Source: Klebsormidium nitens
Lineage: Eukaryota > Streptophyta > Klebsormidiophyceae > Klebsormidiales > Klebsormidiaceae
Direction: 5' to 3'
NCBI GenBank assembly: GCA_000708835.1
Contig: DF237025.1
Span: 28,506 to 92,505, forward strand
DNA: 64,000 nt
Shown piece after piece: positions 35,101 through 47,600 of the stretch. Both the position numbers and the translations under genes were made by a program. The notes under the pieces are model-generated. The model had not been told where the DNA came from and searched no databases. It saw nothing but the letters and a program-made list of their open reading frames with translations. Positions within the stretch are counted from its first letter, which is position 1; every line of letters starts with the position of its first letter.

Positions 35101-37776
35101 CGGACGTGGTCCAGGAGAAGGTCGCGGCGCTGCTCGAAGTAGCGCAGTTGAGGGAAGAGGTTAAGAATCTGAAGGACTCGGAGAGGTGAGGGGTAACAGT
35201 TGGGGCTCTTCAGGTGCATTGGTCATTCTTGCAGGGGTCTATTCCCGCAAGCAGAAGAGCCATCAATTTCAATAAAACATAAAAACTGAAAGGAAAAAGT
35301 CTTTTTTTTTGAATAAAATTGAGAAATGATTGAAAAAGCATGCGTTTTTTTAAAGATACGCGTGGGAGACCTCTAGAGTCGTTGGTTGGGTGCTATGGAT
35401 ACGGCTTCCAGATGTGCTTAACGATTTAAGGACGAACGTGGTCTCAACCTTGAAGAACTCTGAGAGCGGGTGATGTGCACTAATTGGATTGCCCATCGTA
35501 AGTATTGATCTCTGTCGACTGACATTGAAGTTTCCGGTCTGATGTGATTTGAAGCTCGATTCCGGGCCGAACGATTTGGGTTGTCAGGCTGCTCCAAGTG
35601 GCGCGACTGTGGCGAGGAGAATCTGGTCAATACCTTTTTAAGATAGAGTGTAAGGCCGGGCTGAATCCGAGGTTTGCTCTCCGAATCCGAAGTCTTGGGA
35701 TTTGGCTCGCGGACAAAATCATCAAGCTACAGGAGGAGGAGCCACGTCCGAAGCACGTACGATCTCAGCTGTAGGCATATGCTCTTTCAAACGCAACTTC
35801 ACCTATCTTCAAATCTACAGAAAACCTTGATACTTCTGAGATCTTGTACAAGTGTTGAGATAGGCCATTGTCTCGCAGCACTTGCCCTCCCTTGCTTTTC
35901 AACGATCTTCTTGATCGCCGTTGACACCAGGAGTCGGGAAATATTTTAAACGTGTACAAGCCAGATGCTGTTCCATAAACAACGGGCAAGTATGAGGATG
36001 AAGAAGTGGCCATCGCAACCACTCTCAACCCTCAATTCTTGCCTTCTCCACAGGCGGCTCTCCGCTCTGATCCAGCAGCAGCAGGGGGTCAGCTCGCTCA
36101 GTAGCAGGCTGCTCCCCGCAGTCTGGTCCAAACCCCCCGCGGCAAAAGACGGGGCAAAAGAAAGCGGCCAGGGAAACAGTGCCAGATCGCCCGCCGTCAG
36201 CCCGTCTCCCAGCGCCGTGTCATTGGAAGAGCAGGTTAGCAAGCCGCGTTGGTCACCGAGCTTGTTTGTATTCGGTGGCATAGCTGACCGTTCCTACAAA
36301 GGAGATTCGCATGTAGGTGCTCGTGTTTCTTCTGGAGATTCTCGTCCTTGACGAGTCTCGAAAGGTTTGGCGAAGGCGAAGGAGAATGAGCTCCGAAATG
36401 GTTGGTGCCATCGAGAGGGAGCACCCGAGCCACCGTTTGTGATTGGTGCAGAATTATCACTGCCCAATAGGACCAGGAGATGAAGTCGGGATTGTACACG
36501 CATGCTCGAGGATCAACCCCGGCTGAATTGTGCAGCACTGATAAATCTTAAAGCAATAAAGCGGACGAGTGAGGCGAGGGAGCGAACGGTCGAATTGCTC
36601 CCTGTGATCGTCCTTGATCTGTCAGGAATTCCAGCTTCGATTCGTCTGGCCTACTTTGAGTCACAAGTTCCAGGACACGTCACCCTGCGTCATGCCGTTG
36701 ACACGTGTCTTTTCATCCCCTAGGAACGAACTGGCCCCACTAGCCCCAGCTGGTTCTCCGCCAAGCCCGCCTCCGCCCCGACCAGCCGCCGGCATTCCGG
36801 CAATGGAACCGGAACCGGAACCGGAACGGACCCCCAACAGAAGAAGCCCAATTGGTACCGGGGCTGGATCCCCCGGGGTGACGTCAGCAAACGCCCTGCG
36901 AGAAGCGAGGGATGGAGCAGCGGGGACGAGGGGGGGGGTGACGTGGCGCGCCTGCGGGTGGAATTTGCAGCGCTCCAGGAGAGAGTCGCGACGGTGGATC
37001 GGCTGACGGCGTCGGTGCATAAGCTGCGGACCAGACTCGCGGGGGTGAGGGAATTTTACCGACTAATTATTGGAAATTATGCTGCGAGTAATGGATGTTG
37101 AAGCGGGCGAGTCTCGAATGAGACCCAAGCAGGAGCATGAAGCGTGCTAGTATCAGTCGAAATCCTTTTGGCGTATGTTACCACAAACAGCAGTTGTAAT
37201 GTTGGGGTCTGGCGGAAACAACCGAGAAGGAGTTGCCTCTCAATTCGCGCATCTGGCTCTCTCACCAGATTATTCACGCTGTTCTGGATGGAGTCGTCAG
37301 TCTATTTCGTAGTTGGCTCGGGCATCGATTGGTTCCTTCTTATTGGATTGATGTGCGGGCACTGTGTACAGACGATTGATCACCAACGTTCAGATGACTA
37401 ACTCAAACTTCACTTCTAAACGTTGCAGGCTGTAAGCGGAGTCCCCAACATCGATAGCCTATCCTCCTCCCAAAGCGTATCCCATGTTCGCGCCGCCCTT
37501 GAGACCATCGAAGCAGTGGCGACCGAGGCGGGGCAGCTTAAGACTGCGCTGGGGGGCTCTTTGCCAGTAAGTTACTCGGAAGAGGGGGGGTACTCCACCA
37601 GCGAAAACGAGGGGGTAAAAACGGGAACGCGCGATGTGATGGATACTGCAGCGGCGGCGGGGGTTGAAATGGCGGAACTGATCATAGCAACGGCGGAAGT
37701 GCAACGGGGGGTCTTGCAGAAACTGCTTGAGAATGATTCCAAGGGATCCCCTCAGAGTGGTGGGTTATTGGCGTGA
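32141..37776 (+). CDS. Large coiled-coil protein, family not recognised
   Basis: Model: join(32141..32358,33066..33159,33546..35185,36054..36234,36724..37044,37429..37776), 933 aa, phases consistent. The N-terminus has Ala/Glu/Lys heptads (LIAELEERLEKAQAEKERLQ). Exon 3 starts with a long coiled coil (RELHRTKTIAQQALRDADE...), then an acidic, Ser-rich, probably disordered middle, then a second conserved-looking coiled coil (QEKVAALVLLSQQEERHEME and QEKVAALLEVAQLREEV, a related pair). The C-terminal third has a Thr-Gly repeat and two more helical segments. The second coiled coil recalls uncharacterised plant coiled-coil proteins, but I cannot name the family. An alternative exon 1 donor at 32305 (CAG|GTGGGG) breaks phase with exon 2, so I chose AAG|GTATGC at 32358. 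It is divergent from GnTII. Confidence 0.75.
35271..35317 (+). promoter_or_regulatory. Pair of AATAAA signals inside an intron
   Basis: AATAAA at 35271-35276 and 35312-35317, in an A/T-rich patch early in intron 3 of the coiled-coil gene. If the exon 3 donor is not used, translation stops at TGA 35187-35189, just before these signals, so a short 3'-truncated isoform is possible. Inference only. Confidence 0.35.
36812..36831 (+). repeat. GGAACC hexamer repeat, coding
   Basis: About four tandem ggaacc units in exon 5 of the coiled-coil gene, translated as alternating Gly-Thr. A related hexamer run lies in the zinc-finger gene near 60606-60640. Confidence 0.8.
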
Positions 37777-38675
37777 TAGGATGGGCTCGCCGGGGCAGTT
37801 TGTCTGAGAAGGTTCCTGGGGGCGCTTGAGAAGAGGGTGCAGCGCAATCTATGAGCGTCCAGTCGGGCGCTGCGACATGCGTGTGGCGATGCGCCTGCCT
37901 TCCTGGAACAGCCGGAGAATCTAGTGAACCGGTCGTTTACGGCCGCGCGAGCTTTCCTTTCCAGATGCACCCTACTCAATTCAACTAGTTTGCTGGATTT
38001 TGCATGGGGTTATGAGCGACCATTCCTTGATCCATCATGACTATCATGTGCCGTACAAGGTGTTGTGCATTGAACGTGTTGGATATTTTGAACCAGTTGT
38101 CATGTCCACGACGTGCAAGGACTAAATAGAATGTTCAGTGAGCCTGTGAATTGCAATATGCATGTGGTCCGGAGGTCCGTCAATGAATCATTTAAGTTGC
38201 ATGATGGCCAATTGGGAAACAATACTTCAAAAGCCAATCAATGCACTAGCTATAGCTGGATGGAACATCTTCGACTGGACAGTGGAGGCGCTTTGTCGGG
38301 CGCGTTGAGTATGCAGATTGTGACGTATGCATGTGCCAAATTACGGCCGGAATCTTGCAATGAGCCTATACAAGCCTGCCGCGGCCGGCACCCGGGCGGC
38401 CGCGCCCATGTTACCTTAGGAACGCCCACTGATGGGCCGGCTCAGGCTCGCGGCGCGCGCAGTTCTGGCTCAGACCGTGTCTAACGGTCAGACTGGACGC
38501 CCACGATTCAAACTTTCAAAGCTTGCAAACGAAAGAGGACTCCGGGAGCGCCTCAATAGATGCAAGAATGGTGAACCTGAACATGAAAGAAGCGCCCCGC
38601 TAGAGAGCTAGTCCTAGGAGAAAGCTAGCAGGGGCTTCTTCCTGCGGAAATGTCTGTTACACAATCCCGGTGGTA
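37777..38675. other. Intergenic, RecN 5' region
   Basis: 0.9 kb between two + strand genes. It includes a GC-rich block (38374-38410, gccgcggccggcacccgggcggccgc) that may belong to the RecN promoter. No gene seen. Confidence 0.45.
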
Positions 38676-41600
38676 ATGTGTGCCGCTGTTGCAGCAGCTC
38701 GCGCCTGGGCCCGGAAAAGGTCTGTCGCAGCAGTTGTGATTTGGACATCGATAAAAGCGGTGCCGTTCAAGATGGATTGTTCCTGCCACATTCGGTCCGG
38801 GCAATCGCACGCCTTTCAATCAGTTCAGTCAGGTTCCACTGCACACTCTAAGCATGTTGTTACTCATTTAGACTGCGGGATAAATGCGCCTGTCATGGGG
38901 TCCCAGAGAGCGGTAAGCTATGGCGGTGCCCATAAGACGGTGCGTCTGCGGGGGTGCTTTTTAGGCAGCTTTGGGGGCGGGTTCCATAGCAAGTTCATGG
39001 AGAATTTCAACACCCACTTTGGAGGGGCTTATCACACCCACAAAGGGAGCTCCTGGGAGGCCCTGCGGATGCTTGGTGTGCCCGCACACAACTGGGATAA
39101 TGAAGCGTGGGCCGGTTGGCAGGGCCTACCTGAAAAGAAGCGGGCTCGAATTATCCGCAGTGCCATAGATATGGGCTGTGAGCGCAGGAGCAACAACGAC
39201 GTCATGCCGGGTGAAAAGATTCACCTCAGGGGCAACGCAATGCTGTCTCTTGACAAGCCGGATCTAGTGATGAATGGCAAGAGCGCTGCAATCCAAGAGC
39301 TTTCGCAGCACTTCTCCGGTCCGTCTCAAACAGTTGGCGAAGGACAGAAGGTACTTGGAACTGAGCAGCTGGAGAAGTCAACTGCTGGTGACGAGTCAGA
39401 AAGTAAGAACGGTGCTGTAACCAATGGGGTTCTGAGAAATGATGCTGTCAGCATTTCAAGTGAGGGGGCCGGGGCAGGAACTCACCGATTTGGGGCAGAG
39501 CCGGAAGGGGGTTTGGCGTGGTTGCAGGAGCTGAGCATCAGGCAAGTGGAAGTATAGACTGCTAGCGTTCTGTTGAGATTGAGGACCTTATCAACGAACG
39601 TATTGAGCCTTTGACATGGTGTGAGCTGTGATGTTATGTCCACGTAAAGGCTGGATTTTGATACATGTTGGCACGTATAGCCTGGCAGTCTTGATAAGCG
39701 CTGTCTGATGCGGAAAGCCCACTATGATAGCTGCAAAAGTTGCAAGCTCGAAGCTTAATAACATTTGCAGGTTGCCAGAATATGTGCTCTCTCAACCCGC
39801 TCACGCGTATGAGGTAAATTCCAGCCGTTAAGCTTTCAAAACATTGTCAGACTGCCAGGCCCCCACCATTAAACTTGGCAAATATTGCTACTAACAACCA
39901 GCAGAGGTTTGCTTTGTTTGCTGTGGGAGATCGCAACTAGTGCTATTTCTCCAATGACATGGAGTCCTTAATTGCATCCCGTACACGCTTTGATCTGCCC
40001 GACAACTATGATGTGCAACCTGGACTTGAGGACCCGAATCCCCCGTCGGGACGTTATTACGACGTCATGCCTTGTGTTTTCTTCCTTGTTTTGATAGGCG
40101 ATACATTGATTGGAGAGTCATAGTACTGCTATTCGTTCATAACTTTCAAACTCGATTTGCTGTGCAGCAACTTCGCTCTTGTAGAGGAGCAGATCGTCAT
40201 GTTCAGCCCCGGGCTAAACGTCATCACGGGCGAGAGCGGCTCCGGCAAAACCATCCTCCTACAAGCGCTCGGCCAGATTCTCGGCGCCTCCCTCGCGGAA
40301 GACTCAATCCGCCCCCCCGCCACCTCAGCAACCCTCGAGGGCCGTTTTGTACTTGCCCCCATGCTTCGGCCAATCCTGGCCTTCCACCTGGACGGCAATC
40401 CAACGGCCGTGATCGCGACACTTGGCGATGCGGGGACGTCGATGTTGGGCGGTCCAGTCCAGTTGGTTCTGGCACGGGAGATCCTTGGCAGGGGGGACGA
40501 AAACGGGCCGGGAAAAGGGGGGGACGACAGGAGGGCGGGGAAGGCGCGCAGCGTGTGTAAGATCAACGGGGCGCTGGTGCCGCTTAAAGTGTTGCGGCGG
40601 GTGGGGGCGATGCTGGTGGATGTGAACGGGCAGAACTCGCAGGCGAGTCAATCAATCATTGATTATTTCCCTTTTGAGCCCCTCTCTTGCACACCAAACA
40701 AGAAGCAGAGGCGACACAGCCGCGAGAGTCTGTTCAGTTCGTCTTTGTTATTGAGAAGCCGAGAAGATTCCTCTCAGCGTTTGGGTTGCCTTCTAAACGG
40801 GCACGTGCATGTTGCAGTGAGCCGCAGGTCGAAGGCGAAATACAGGCAGTCCCAGCATAGCCGTTCCGGACCTGTGAATTTCGGCAATATGAAGTCCTGA
40901 AAATCACGGGTATGTTTTCTGGTTGTTCAAGGAACCAGCACTGCGGACAGAAAAGAAACACACAGAGAATCAGGAGAAGAAGGAAGAGGAACGAACCCAG
41001 AAAATACAAGCTTGAGAAAGAAAGAAGGAAAGAAATAACACGTGTGCTTTTCTGTTGCTTTCGTTCAGGCGACTCTGCGCTCCGAGGCCTCCCAACTCGA
41101 GATGCTCGATCGCCACGCTGGGGCATCCTCATACCGCGAGCAGTTCGCGCAGCTCACGGAGCGGGCGCGCGCCATCTGGCGTGAGATGGAGGAACTAGGG
41201 AAGGGGGGCCAACGGGAAGAGAAAGAGCTGACGGAACTGGTGGAGGAGGTCGGGGCGCTGGGGATGGACTACGGAGATGAGGAGACGTGGCGGAACGAGC
41301 TGAAGCAACAGGTACGGTTTCTTGGTGGAAGAACGAATTAGAGTTGAAAGATTCCTCGTGTTCGTAAATTCTCAGATTCGAAGGTTTGACGAACTCGTGT
41401 CTTTGATGGTTGGGTTCGTGGAGGAAACAGGGGAAGCGAGAAACACAGCAAACAAGATTCGGGCGTCCAGGTTGCACTCAGGCGAGAAGAGCGCGCAGCG
41501 GAACGCATTGAAGAACAGGTGACATCTGATCGGAGAAAACTCCGAAAGTCAACACGAATCGAGCATGGGATACTTCGTGAACAAGGAAGGGAAACGAAGA

Positions 41601-44600
41601 AAGCGGGAAGCGGTTCGACTCTGAAGCGCTTTGCTTGAATATAACGAGGCTGTTGCACGTACGTTTTGCTCGGGCATGCATCCGGGGGGGGGGAAGCGTC
41701 GACACCGTAGTGCAAAGAGGAGATCTAGAGCGATTGCTGCAAAAGTCATCAAACACTCGTATGGAAAAGGGGTAGTGGGCAGTCCACACGGATTTGCTGG
41801 TCTGGAGTCGATTCCTACAACGAACTGGGAACAAGGAAAGAAAGACGCTCTCTTTCTTTTGGTTGAAAGAGGTCCACTTTTGGTTGCTGTAAGGGGCGCT
41901 CTCTTCCTGACGTCAGCAAACTGCCATCTCCGAGCAGGCGGCAGCTGACCACTGCGGGGCAATGCATCCCCCTCACGTCGGAGGCCGGCCGGGGATCCCC
42001 CTTTCTTGCTGACGTCAGCAATCCGTCGCTTTCGCAGGAGGCCGAGCAGGCTGCGGCCGACCACTGCCGGGCGGTGCACTCCCTCATGTCGGAGGCCGGT
42101 TCGAGCGGCCGAGGGGTATCCCCCTCGGGCCGCGGGGGGGCCGGGATCAAGGGCAGCTTGCGGGCGGTGGTTCGGGAGCTGCAGAGCATCGTGGGCGAGT
42201 CGGACGACGGGGAGGTGGTGACATGGAGCGGGGAGGCGTCCGGGAGTGACGTCAGCGACGCGCTGGATATGGTCGTCGAGGCGCAGGCGCTGCTCGAGGC
42301 CGCGGTGAGCGGCGCGTGCTTTCTGCAGGAAGAGTTATTCCACTGCTTCTCGCTCAACCCTTGATTGCGGCGATCATGCTGAGTTCCATTGCTCGGATGC
42401 TTTTTTCCATTACTCGTTGTCGCCGTCGTTTCAGGTTTCCCAATTCGCTCACCAACATCTGCTCTCATCTTGCCACACGTTCCTTTCTTCTCTTATCCCC
42501 TTGTAGTTCAGTCCTCTCTTTCCCCTCCTCTTCTCACATCTGCCCGATTGTCTGTAATACGAGGTTCTCGACTGTTTTGACCCAGTCCTTTCCAGGTTCA
42601 CTTGGTGCTACAGAATCATTTACTTGTCCCCGTTCCACAGTTCCTCCTCTTCCTGGCTTTTCAACCCACCTCGTTTACACTCTTCCCTTCCCTCCGTCCA
42701 GATCCTCTTCTCTTCCTTCGTTTCATCGGCTATTCCTCAACCTGTTTGCCCCAGTTTCGCCCACTTTTCTGCTCTCATCTCGTTCCCATTCCATCGTCTC
42801 TAGATTTTTCGCTATGATCCAACTTGCTCTGTCCCGATGACCAACAGGACTTCTCACCATACGCACTATGGAGCATAGAAAGCGGAGGAGACTCCAATCC
42901 TCCGATTAGCAGGAAAACCGTGATTCTGGACCAAGTACGACCGTGATTCTCGACTAACTACGAACGTCGTGAATTCGCCACTCTCAACTGTCAGACATTG
43001 TTGATGTTGGGCAGGAAGCGCGCGTTCAGGAATTTGCCTCGGGGCTGCGCTTCTCGGAGTCGCGCGCGCTGCAGTTGAAGCAGCGGTTGCGTCAGCTCCA
43101 GAAGCTGCTTCGGCGGTATGATGTCGAGACGGCCGACGAGCTGCTGGAGAAGGCGGAAGAAGCGGAGGAGCGGCTCAATGGAAAAGGTGAGCTCTTGTCA
43201 GTTTCACGGTTTACAGTTTGTCGTTTGGGGGTTTCGGGCCGTGGAACCTGGGTTCTGGCAAAAGTAGGCCTGTAAGAAAACCGCACGAAGCCAGCCGACA
43301 AGCTGCTGGAGAAGGGGGGGAAGCAGGGGCGCGGCTTAACGGAGAGGGTGGGCTTTAGGGTTTTGAGGGGTTACGGTCTCTTCATCCTGGGTTTTTAGGG
43401 TCCAGTGTTATGAAGGCTTAAGAGGGACGGCGTGAAAACGGTTGACTAGGTGCTGGAGATGGCGGAGGAAGCGGAGGAGCCGCTCAACGGAAAAGGTGGG
43501 TTGAGGGTTGAGAGGTTGTCCGTTTCCCGGTTTTACGACGGGTTTCGAAGGTATACCAGGAGGTTTGGAGATCAGGGAATATCGGATTTAAAAAGCGGAG
43601 GAGCGGCGCAACGGGGAAGGTGATCTGAGGGCACTGAAGGCTTCCGGACTTGTCTCTTTAAACCCTTAACCGCCTCAACCAACGGCCAACCTGCGGCGCA
43701 ACGTCGGTTCCTTTTCTTCTGCTTACTGAACCCCTGAAGGACCTTAAAGGTCAAACTTCGGCCCCTTGTAATGACATTGCAAGTTTTCCCCCTTCATTTA
43801 CAAAAAGAATAAGGCGGAGCCCTGAAATGATTTTGAAATGCCCTCCTCTCAGGTGATGCGGCGGGAAGCGCTTGGGGCCCCCTGATTTTTGCGGTGTACC
43901 AAACGGCGCTCGAGCTTATCCTGCGCAGACAAACCCCTCAAAGACGAGCCCTTTTCTCAGGCGGGACCCCTGCAAAAGCTTATGTATCCTTTCCCCCCAG
44001 GTGATGCGGAAGTGCGGCGAGAAGCGCTCCAGGCAGAGTGGGAATCCCTCGTTCCCGCGCTGTGCAAAACGGCGCTGGAGCTGAGTTTGCAGCGGCGGCG
44101 CGCGGCGGAGGGGCTGCGGCAGGCGGTCGAGGAGGCGCTGAAGCAGCTGGCCATGGAGCGGAGCAGGTTCCACGTGGACGTCGCCTGGGTAGGCCACGTG
44201 GCTGTGTGTATTTATAAGTGTATTTATAGCACTGCGGGGTTTTAGCTTGGCTCTGATGACCTGGTAGCGCAATCATCGTAGTCCCTTTTCGAATCGGCAA
44301 TAGAGGGTCTGATGGCCATAGAACGGAGCAGGTTCAAAGTGGAGTCGCCTGGGTAGGCCACGTGGCTGAGCGCGGCTTTGCTTGAGTGTGGTTTCAACGT
44401 GTGAAGGTTTTCCTTGGCTCTAGTGACCTGGTAGCGATCAATGAAGTCCGTGTTCAAGTTGGTAATACTAATGGCAACAGAGCGGAAGCGGGTTGCACGT
44501 GGACCTCAGCTGCGTAGGCCACGTGGCCGAGCGCGGAATTGGTTGTGGGGGTTTGTTGTGACATTTTTAAGGTCGCACTTGGCTTGGTCGAGCTGGTTGC

Positions 44601-47600
44601 GATTACGGAGGTGCGGATTGAAGTTGGTAATGCTTTCAGAGTCTGCTCTTCAGAGTCCACCAGGTTCTTGTGGGGCTCGCATCGGCTAAGGGTGCGGCCA
44701 AAGCTGGGTCTACCTTCCAAAGTGTGCAGTAGCTCCGAATTTAGGAGATCCGTGTCAACTGGGTCCTTGCAAAATTGATCAAGGTTGGCGCAATGACATC
44801 CGGGTGGAGTTTCAAAAGACAAGCCACACGCAAGAAACTCGCCGGCCTATTGTGGAGTTCAGGGCTTAAGCGCACGCCTTGTTCTGATTCGCATTTACCA
44901 ATCGTCCGCAGGTGAAAGGTTCGGCCTCTCCTGCCAACTTAGATGCCGCCGATGAAGACGAACTAGACGAGGACGAGTTTGAAGAAGACGACTTTGAGGA
45001 AGAGGACGACGTTTTCGACGAGTCCGAATCCGAAGACGAGCCGCCGCCCATTCTCATCGACAAGGGGCTCCTGCGGGTCCCGGACGCTGGACAGGTGTGG
45101 CTCTCATCACTAAGATCATTTGACGAAATGAAATCAATGACGATCAGACTCCCAATCGCATCAAGGAGACTGATGGACAAGCGTGAAAGCCCAGCGTTGG
45201 CGCGCCCCTTGTATGCGCACCACCACTCTGACAAAATGCGAATTGACCCTACCTTCAACCCCCAAGTCCGGTTATCTTTCATGCCTCAATCTAGTTGTCC
45301 CAGGTAGGTCAAACTCTGTCCGTGAGTACGTCAGCTTGTGCTTCGTCAGTACCTCAGCTAGCGCTTCGTCTGTTCGTTCTCGTTACGTCACGTCATGCAC
45401 TCTACGTCACTTTGTGTTTCTCGGACCCTTCAACTTCACATATCCGGACAGGTCGGCAAAGCGGCGTCCAATATCATCCGATTATATGCCGTCATTATCA
45501 TAATGTGTACCCAGCGGAACCAACTAGGATGTGTTTTTTGCTAGGTCGGCGAGGCCGCATCCGAGTATTACCACTTCACATCGTCCGGCGTCGACCGCGT
45601 GACGTTCAAGCTAGCCGCGGGCGCGGGAGAGCCGCTGCTGCCGCTGAGCAACGTGGCGTCGGGAGGAGAATGCGCGCGCGTCATGCTGGGTGCGTTTCCA
45701 AGTCTCTTTTATAGATAGTTCCACCGACGTCATGCTACGTCATTGGGCGGCGACTAATTTACAGCAAATGCGCGCTGTCCGTCGCTGCGCAGTTTGCCGG
45801 CTCAAAACTCGGCAACTGACGCTAGCAGTCTCCACTCAATCTTGGCTGTCAAGACCCGCCGTTAAACTAAGCCGTCCAGCCATCATGCGTGAGCAGATTA
45901 TCCATTCAAAGGGGGCGTCGTGTGACCCGTTACGGCACCACATAGCCCGGTTGCCTGCATTCCGGTCGCTAACCTCGATACCACGTGACCAAATATTTAG
46001 CAACACGAGGACAGGATATTCTGGCGAAGGGGCCGCGGAATCACGTGGTTTAACGCCCTCTTTGACACCCTTTGATGTCGCTTCCGCATTGCTTAAAACT
46101 CTTAGGGACACAGCATGTCATGCTGGGTACTTAAAGATCCCTACGCTTCTTCGACGCCGTCTCTGCATAGCCTCTTGGAAGGGCGCGCATGGGTTGCCGT
46201 TTACGTGCAGATCCGTAGCTTTCTGTCGTGAGCCTTGGCCGACCGTGGCAAAGTAGTAAGGGCGTATCCCCTGAGCGTATCGCCAGTATTCAATCTGACT
46301 TGCGATCATTTGTTCGTCTTGTTAGGAGTCTTTGGAACATCGAGGACGTTCCTGCGACGAAAATTCCGCCCGATCAGTCCGTTTCAACCGGTACTTCATC
46401 ACAGATCTCGAACTTCAACACCCCAAATTTGATTTATTCCCTGCAGCGCTCAAAACCGTTCCCGGCGCGGCGGAGGGCGGCGTTCCGGTGGCCGTGTTCG
46501 ACGAGTTGGACAGCGGCGTCGGCGGCCGGATCGGCGCGCGTCTCGGGAGCAGCCTGCGGCGGCTTGCGAGCGCGGGGCATCAGGTACGTGAAGCGCTTTC
46601 TTATTCTTATTCTGGCACCTGTGACAAGTGCCTGGACATCTTAGGGTTTGCGAGGCACCGAATTGTCGTTAAGAGCTGGAAGTGAGTACAAGAAGCATGT
46701 TGGCTGGTTCTTACAAATGTTTCTACTGGGCGAATAGTCCGGGGCTCGCGTTGGGGATAACAGTGTTCAGTCTCAAAGGCGATGGCAGGAACACAGAATT
46801 TGTGCAATTTTTTTGCATTGAATCGTGGTCTTTGAGTCTGCAATCTGTCTAACATGTGATGCTCAAAGAAGTTGCTCAGTCATGACCTAAAACTCCGATC
46901 GAGTGGCATGAAGCGTTAGGGTCGTCAGCTTGCCAGCTGCGGACGGGTGGGAATCCTTTGAGGGTTCGGTAGGGGCACGGGCGCGAAGCGGGTGATGTCA
47001 AGGGGCTAAGTTTTTACTCTTAGATTAGCAGCTTTCCCATGCTTATTCTTAGTGTTCGACAATCGAAGAGCATAGTAGGTACGAAGGATCTCCCCGCTGG
47101 TCCTGCAGGTGTTGTGCGTGACGCACCTCCCCCAGGTGGCGGCATATGCCGACCAGCACGTGCGGGTGGTTAAGGAACCGGGTCAGGACGGCCGGTCGGT
47201 TACTCGGGCGGAGGTGCTGGACAAGGAAGAAGCCCGGGTGAGGCAAACCGGACACCTTGTCTCTGTCTGAAACTGAGGGGCCTGGGTAGTTTTGGCGGCC
47301 GACAAGTCTGGCATCACACATCCAGCTTCAGCTTTTATCAGAACGATTGTCTGCTCAAGCTGTAAATTCATTTGTGTCAAAAGCTGGTACGAATTGACTG
47401 ATTGGCGCCGATTGGCCATCCTGAGACTGGTATTCTTTGCACTTCTTTGATGACTTTGTCAGCAGCATCGCGTCGACTATTTTCATCTCTTTGCTGCGGG
47501 CGAGGGGTCCATTCTTAACGGAACAATGGTAAGTTGAAGTACCATTTTCCGACGTATTGTGTCACGTTATCAGTAAACAGAAACTTCTTGGTTCTGTGCA

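Noticed and set aside
38676-39557. Separate single-exon hypothetical gene
   Set aside because: Its last codons (LQELSI) and a GC donor join in phase to the RecN ATPase start, so I treat it as RecN exon 1.
42316-42840. 174-codon open frame in RecN intron 4
   Set aside because: It is open because of extreme C/T richness. The residue mix is Ser/Phe/Leu/Pro with no motif, and it lies between two in-phase RecN exons.
1300-44540. CRISPR array or mobile element as the source of the regular repeats
   Set aside because: Units contain exon edges of the host gene, lack constant spacers, and have no transposase, terminal inverted repeats or target-site duplications that I can see.
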